From Candidatus Poseidoniaceae archaeon (GTDB taxonomy: Archaea; Thermoplasmatota; Poseidoniia; Poseidoniales; Poseidoniaceae), in assembly GCA_022451765.1 (NCBI GenBank), contig JAKUNY010000031.1, forward strand, positions 2,587 to 12,407: a stretch of DNA of 9,821 nucleotides. The letters are read 5' to 3'. The notes beneath the pieces are model-generated. The model saw only the letters and a program-made list of their open reading frames with translations, was not told the origin of the DNA and did not search any database. Below, one piece after another: positions 7,165-9,821 of the stretch. The position numbers and the translations under genes were made by a program. The stretch's first letter is position 1. The number at the start of each line of letters is the position of its first letter.

Positions 7165-7611
7165 ATGGACCAGCCATTGCGTATCGTTATCGCAAAACCC
7201 GGCCTCGATGGACATGACAGGGGTGCGAAGGTTGTGGCCCGTGCTCTACGTGATGCTGGTCATGAAGTCATTTACACCGGTTTGCGCCGGACACCGGAGC
7301 AAATCATCGAGACGGTTCGAGATGAGGATGCAGTTTTGCTTGGCATTTCTTCACTATCGGGAGCGCATGGTCACCTTTTCCCTCGTATTTGCGAGACGCT
7401 CAGAGAACATAACATGGGTGATGTCATCGTATTTGGTGGAGGAATCATTCCCGAGGATGATTGGCCACCGTTGTTTGCAGCGGGCGTGCGTGCCCTCTTT
7501 GGTCCCGGAACAACATCCGAAGAGATGGTTGAATTCATCGCCACCGCTGTCCAGCGGGATGATGCTGGCGTAGGTCACGGCGCAGGATGGCATTGGAATC
7601 CATCTGAATGA
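7165..7611 (+). CDS. mcmA2: Methylmalonyl-CoA mutase B12-binding subunit, 148 aa
   Basis: This is the cobalamin-binding C-terminal part of methylmalonyl-CoA mutase, encoded as a separate protein as in many archaea. The full enzyme converts R-methylmalonyl-CoA to succinyl-CoA by a radical rearrangement. The B12 signature is DGHDRG (15-20), with His17 as the predicted lower axial cobalt ligand. The usual second and third blocks follow: SSLSGAH, and FGGGIIPEDDW near residues 109-119. The start at 7165 (MDQPLRIVIAKPG) matches where family members begin. The ATG at 7114 would add 17 residues unlike the family and take up most of the promoter spacer, so it is rejected. There is no Shine-Dalgarno sequence, so the mRNA may be leaderless. 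The TIM-barrel catalytic subunit is not in the window. MeaB starts 10 bases downstream, consistent with a mutase/chaperone pair. Confidence 0.93.
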   Translation: MDQPLRIVIAKPGLDGHDRGAKVVARALRDAGHEVIYTGLRRTPEQIIETVRDEDAVLLGISSLSGAHGHLFPRICETLREHNMGDVIVFGGGIIPEDDWPPLFAAGVRALFGPGTTSEEMVEFIATAVQRDDAGVGHGAGWHWNPSE

Positions 7612-7621
7612 AGGTGAGCCC

Positions 7622-8503
7622 TTGGACAATCGAATCGAAGCTGCAAAAGAAGGTGACAGGCGAGCACTTGCTCGCCTCCTCACTTCGATTGAGAACGGTG
7701 AACTTCGGTTCTCTGAGCCCCACTCTGGTGGTTCTGATTGGAAGATTCTGGCATTGACTGGACCTCCTGGAGTCGGAAAATCGTGCCTTCTCGATCGTAT
7801 GTTGCATGAATGGGTCGACCATGGTCTTCGCATTGCTGTCCTGGCAGTTGATCCCTCTTCTCCCCGTTCTGGTGGAGCGCTTCTTGGCGATCGTGTTCGA
7901 ATGAGTGTCGTTGATGACGATATCAAAAAGAAATCTGTTTATCTCCGTTCTGTAGCGACTCGAAAAACCAGCGGTTCAGTACCTCTTGTTGTCCGAGATA
8001 TGGCATTTTGTCTCCTTCAGGTCGGCTGGGACAAAGTCATCATTGAGACCGTCGGTGCGGGCCCGTCCGAGGTTCGATGTGCTGCCGTTGCAGATCGAAT
8101 CGTGCTGGTTGAAGGGCCAGCTCGCGGTGATGGTGTACAAGCAGAAAAAGCAGGTTTGCTGGAACTTGCAGATGCAGTCATTGTCAACAAATCCGATCTC
8201 GACGGTGCTCAACGTCATGCGAATGAGTTGCGGGAATCCCTGCATCTAGGGCACGAGGATGCACCTGACGTTCATTTGGTTAGCGCGCTGTATGGTGACG
8301 GTGTCGCAGAGGCATCATCCATGTTGCTGACGCTTGAGCAATCGATGCGTGCTGGACGTGCACGCTGGCGTGAACGACTCTTGTCGCATCATGAGCGGCT
8401 GCTCCTTGAACATCCTGAATTTGATTCCCTTCTCATGAAAATCGAGGAAGGTTTGATGTCATTTGAAGATGCATACGCCCAATTGAGGGACGGAAATGAG
8501 TGA
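7622..8503 (+). CDS. meaB: MeaB/ArgK-family GTPase, methylmalonyl-CoA mutase chaperone, 293 aa
   Basis: This is a G3E-family GTPase that gates adenosylcobalamin loading and protects methylmalonyl-CoA mutase from inactivation. Walker A is GPPGVGKS (47-54). The family-specific DPSSPRSGGALLGDR lies at 77-91, the switch motif at 142-150 (ETVGAGPSE), and the guanine specificity motif NKSD at 189-192. The C-terminal helices (about 232-290) match the dimerisation arm. The start is TTG at 7622, preceded by AGGTGAG. It is the only in-frame start that keeps the family's N-terminal helix (GDRRALARLLTSIENGE). At 293 residues it is a little shorter than the usual 310-330. Oddities: the normally VGVGQSE-like switch reads VGAGPSE, and the usual PGxGDxxQxIKAG region reads GPARGDGVQAEKAG. 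All nucleotide-contacting motifs are intact, so I expect activity. Confidence 0.94.
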   Translation: MDNRIEAAKEGDRRALARLLTSIENGELRFSEPHSGGSDWKILALTGPPGVGKSCLLDRMLHEWVDHGLRIAVLAVDPSSPRSGGALLGDRVRMSVVDDDIKKKSVYLRSVATRKTSGSVPLVVRDMAFCLLQVGWDKVIIETVGAGPSEVRCAAVADRIVLVEGPARGDGVQAEKAGLLELADAVIVNKSDLDGAQRHANELRESLHLGHEDAPDVHLVSALYGDGVAEASSMLLTLEQSMRAGRARWRERLLSHHERLLLEHPEFDSLLMKIEEGLMSFEDAYAQLRDGNE

Positions 8504-9119
8504 TCAGGTCGAATTGACGAATCCGGTTGAACTTTCGGTTGGCGGAATGTCGGGACACGTGCTAAGGCGAGCCATTCATCTTGGCATGTCCTTCATACCA
8601 TTGTTGTACTTTGAGATTGGTAACGACGTTGCTGATGCAATTTCGCTCACGCTTGAGCAAGTCGTTTCAGCCGTGATCATCTTTGCGGTTTTTGCAGAGG
8701 CTGTACGTCTGCGCATGGGTTGGACAATCGTTGGTCAGCGCTCCTATGAAGCAAAACAAGTTTCAGCACTTGCTTGGGGTGCACTGGGCGTCGGAATGGT
8801 TCTGCTTTTGGCACCCGACCCAGCCTATGCCTATCCATTAATTCTCAGCCTCTCCTTAGGTGATCCACTCCTCGGTGAGTTACGTCGAAACGAGGTCTCA
8901 ACCAACACCGTAATCTGGGCTGGAGCAGTTGGCATAGCCCTTATTTGGGCTTCATGCGCTTATTTTGTGGATACGCCTTGGTTCTTCGTTGCGTTGATGG
9001 GACCAATTTGTGTTGCCTCAGAGTGGCCCCGACTCCGTTACATCGATGATAACGCTACGATGCTTTTGATTCCCTTGGCAGTGATTCTCGTGTGTGACCC
9101 ATTTTTGGGTATTATGTGA
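8496..9119 (+). CDS. Dolichol/phytol-kinase-like integral membrane protein, 207 aa
   Basis: This is a polytopic membrane protein of the CTP-dependent polyprenol kinase / CDP-diglyceride-synthase-like group (dolichol kinase Sec59, phytol kinase, Dgk1). Motifs in order are RRAIHLG (24-30), AEAVRLR (67-73), the hallmark SLSLGDPLLGE (118-127), and ASEWP then RYIDDN (174-186), where the acidic residues and Asn are the expected nucleotide/metal site. There are about five or six hydrophobic segments. The likely reaction is phosphorylation of an isoprenoid alcohol, for example dolichol for N-glycan assembly or geranylgeraniol for lipid salvage; the substrate cannot be decided. The ATG at 8496 overlaps the end of meaB by 8 bases (ATGAGTGA), with GAGGGACGG upstream, so the two are translationally coupled. 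No functional link to the mutase is evident. Confidence 0.8.
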   Translation: MSDQVELTNPVELSVGGMSGHVLRRAIHLGMSFIPLLYFEIGNDVADAISLTLEQVVSAVIIFAVFAEAVRLRMGWTIVGQRSYEAKQVSALAWGALGVGMVLLLAPDPAYAYPLILSLSLGDPLLGELRRNEVSTNTVIWAGAVGIALIWASCAYFVDTPWFFVALMGPICVASEWPRLRYIDDNATMLLIPLAVILVCDPFLGIM

Positions 9120-9133
9120 AATCATTCCGCCGC

Positions 9134-9143
9134 CATATTTTAG
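9134..9143 (+). promoter_or_regulatory. Candidate TATA box for the 36-aa membrane peptide
   Basis: CATATTTTAG lies in the 57-base gap after the kinase-like gene, about 39 bases before the ATG at 9177. An archaeal transcript starting about 25 bases downstream of the box would have a leader of roughly 10-15 bases. It is a single weak-to-fair match with no further support. Confidence 0.35.
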
Positions 9144-9176
9144 AATCGTGACCTGCTCGGTCAATTGTTGGTAACA

Positions 9177-9287
9177 ATGTACGGCGACGATGATTCAAAA
9201 GAACCACCCCAGACAGTGTATTACACCTTTTTCGGAATTGCAGTCATCTTGATGGTGGTCACTGCCTTCAGGTATCCGCTTTGGTGA
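9177..9287 (+). CDS. Single-span membrane micropeptide, 36 aa
   Basis: A short acidic N-terminus (MYGDDDSKEPPQ) precedes a clear hydrophobic helix, residues about 14-31 (VYYTFFGIAVILMVVTAF), and a short tail, RYPLW. The distribution of charges (negative outside, Arg after the helix) predicts one membrane span with the C-terminus in the cytoplasm. It lies alone between the kinase-like gene and asnB, preceded by a possible TATA box but with no good ribosome binding site (only TTGGTAACA). Its composition is far from random for a 36-codon frame, which is the main reason to call it a gene. The function is unknown. Single-span peptides of this size often join larger membrane complexes, but nothing here says which. 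Confidence 0.6.
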   Translation: MYGDDDSKEPPQTVYYTFFGIAVILMVVTAFRYPLW

Positions 9288-9300
9288 TTTCAACGAAAAG

Positions 9301-9335
9301 CAATTCTATTTAGGCAGGTGCCTACATTTTGCATT
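9301..9335 (+). promoter_or_regulatory. Candidate leaderless promoter of asnB with an inverted repeat
   Basis: TTCTATTTA (9304-9312) is centred about 28 bases before the asnB ATG, the distance expected for an archaeal TATA box whose transcript starts at or next to the ATG. There is no ribosome binding site. Directly after it lies AGGCAGGTGCCT (9312-9323), an inverted repeat with 5-base arms (AGGCA/TGCCT) and a 2-base centre. It sits between box and start, where a bound protein would block initiation. The promoter geometry is reasonable; the operator role is inference. Confidence 0.4.
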
Positions 9336-9821
9336 ATGTGTGGCCTCTCAGGTATGCTTGGGGCTCCTGAGCCAAGCATCGTCAGAAAGATGATTCAGTT
9401 ACAGAATCATCGAGGGCCTGACGGGTCAGGCATATGGGAAGACGAATCGGTATGTCTTGGACATGCTCGTCTCGCAATCGTCGATCTGGATGGAAGTCCA
9501 CAACCAATTCAGTCGCAAGAAGGAAACGTCCTGATTGCGAACGGGGAAATCTATAATTTTGAATCACTGCGTTCTTCGATGAACGATTACGCATGGAAAA
9601 CGTTTGGTGACAGTGAGACAATTCTTGCACTTTACGAGAAATCGATCCGTTCCGATCGAAAAGCCAGTGCAAAAGACCATGGTGATTGGATAAAACAGTT
9701 GGACGGTATGTTTGCTTTCGCTCTTTGGGATGCACACAACAATCAATTAATCCTCGCTAGGGATGAGATGGGAATTAAACCGCTCGTCCGTTCAATTGTC
9801 GGATCATCCTTGCTTTTTTCA
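9336..9821 (+). CDS. asnB: Glutamine-dependent asparagine synthetase, N-terminal part (3' end outside window)
   Basis: The first 162 residues are seen, covering the class II glutamine amidotransferase domain that releases ammonia from glutamine for conversion of aspartate to asparagine. The N-terminal nucleophile is Cys2 (MCGLSG). Other family residues are the HRGPDGSG loop (25-32), Arg45 in ARLAIVDL, the oxyanion-hole motif NGEIYN (69-74), and Asp92 in GDSETIL. DGMFAFALWD (123-132) and ARDEMGIKPL (141-150) then lead toward the synthetase domain, which lies past the edge. Compared with the usual ARDRFGIKPLYY the sequence reads ARDEMGIKPLVR, and a basic insertion (about 103-118, SIRSDRKASAKDHGDW) precedes the DGMFAF strand. 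Proteins with this N-terminus also include asparagine-synthase-like amidotransferases in surface glycan or natural-product pathways, so the substrate is not fixed until the C-terminus is seen. Confidence 0.9.
   Translation, partial: MCGLSGMLGAPEPSIVRKMIQLQNHRGPDGSGIWEDESVCLGHARLAIVDLDGSPQPIQSQEGNVLIANGEIYNFESLRSSMNDYAWKTFGDSETILALYEKSIRSDRKASAKDHGDWIKQLDGMFAFALWDAHNNQLILARDEMGIKPLVRSIVGSSLLFS

Noticed and set aside
7354..7926. 190-codon minus-strand frame across the mutase subunit and meaB
   Set aside because: It is antisense to two confidently identified genes, with an Arg/Ser-rich product lacking any motif. It is a shadow of plus-strand codon use.
9097..9110. Hairpin ACCCA-TTTT-TGGGT as a possible terminator
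   Set aside because: It lies inside the last codons of the kinase-like gene, has only 5-base arms and is not followed by a T run. It is more likely chance within coding sequence.
9382..9735. 117-codon minus-strand frame inside asnB
   Set aside because: The opposite strand encodes an unmistakable class II amidotransferase domain. The antisense product shows no domain.

Overview
The window most likely comes from a marine planktonic archaeon of the Marine Group II / Candidatus Poseidoniales type (Thermoplasmatota). This is inferred from gene content and style, not from a marker gene. The supporting points are a large secreted protein built from Asp/Gly-rich thrombospondin-type-3-like repeats, a stand-alone B12-binding mutase subunit next to a MeaB GTPase, a polyprenol/dolichol-kinase-like membrane protein, a PlsC-like acyltransferase, densely packed genes, and a mixture of Shine-Dalgarno-led and apparently leaderless starts. 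There are no RNA genes, mobile elements or CRISPR arrays. Coding density is very high and no gap exceeds about 80 bases.

Layout. Minus strand, read from 7086 down to 1: a PlsC-type acyltransferase with a C-terminal membrane region (7086-5458); the carboxyltransferase (beta) subunit of propionyl-CoA carboxylase (5412-3832); a 63-residue peptide resembling the small epsilon/PccX-type subunits of acyl-CoA carboxylases (3828-3637); the biotin carboxyl carrier protein (3632-3222); a 79-residue putative zinc-binding protein (3182-2943); and a very large secreted, sequon-rich repeat protein (start 2905) that runs off the left edge. Plus strand, read from 7165: the B12-binding subunit of methylmalonyl-CoA mutase (7165-7611), a MeaB/ArgK GTPase (7622-8503), a dolichol/phytol-kinase-like membrane protein that overlaps it by 8 bases (8496-9119), a 36-residue single-span membrane peptide (9177-9287), and the start of a glutamine-dependent asparagine synthetase (9336 onward) that runs off the right edge.

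How it works together. Two divergent gene sets start from one short spacer (7087-7164). They encode parts of the same route: propionyl-CoA is carboxylated to methylmalonyl-CoA (PccB, the small peptide, BCCP), which is then isomerised to succinyl-CoA (B12 subunit, with MeaB protecting the mutase). The biotin carboxylase subunit, the catalytic mutase subunit and the epimerase are not in the window and must be encoded elsewhere. Genes for membrane lipid or lipid-carrier chemistry (acyltransferase, polyprenol-kinase-like) sit in the same two clusters. The most interesting items are the unannotated-looking epsilon/PccX-like peptide inside the carboxylase cluster, the acyltransferase with an HX5D active-site variant in what looks like an archaeon, and the heavily N-glycosylatable repeat protein with nine exactly spaced 27-residue units.
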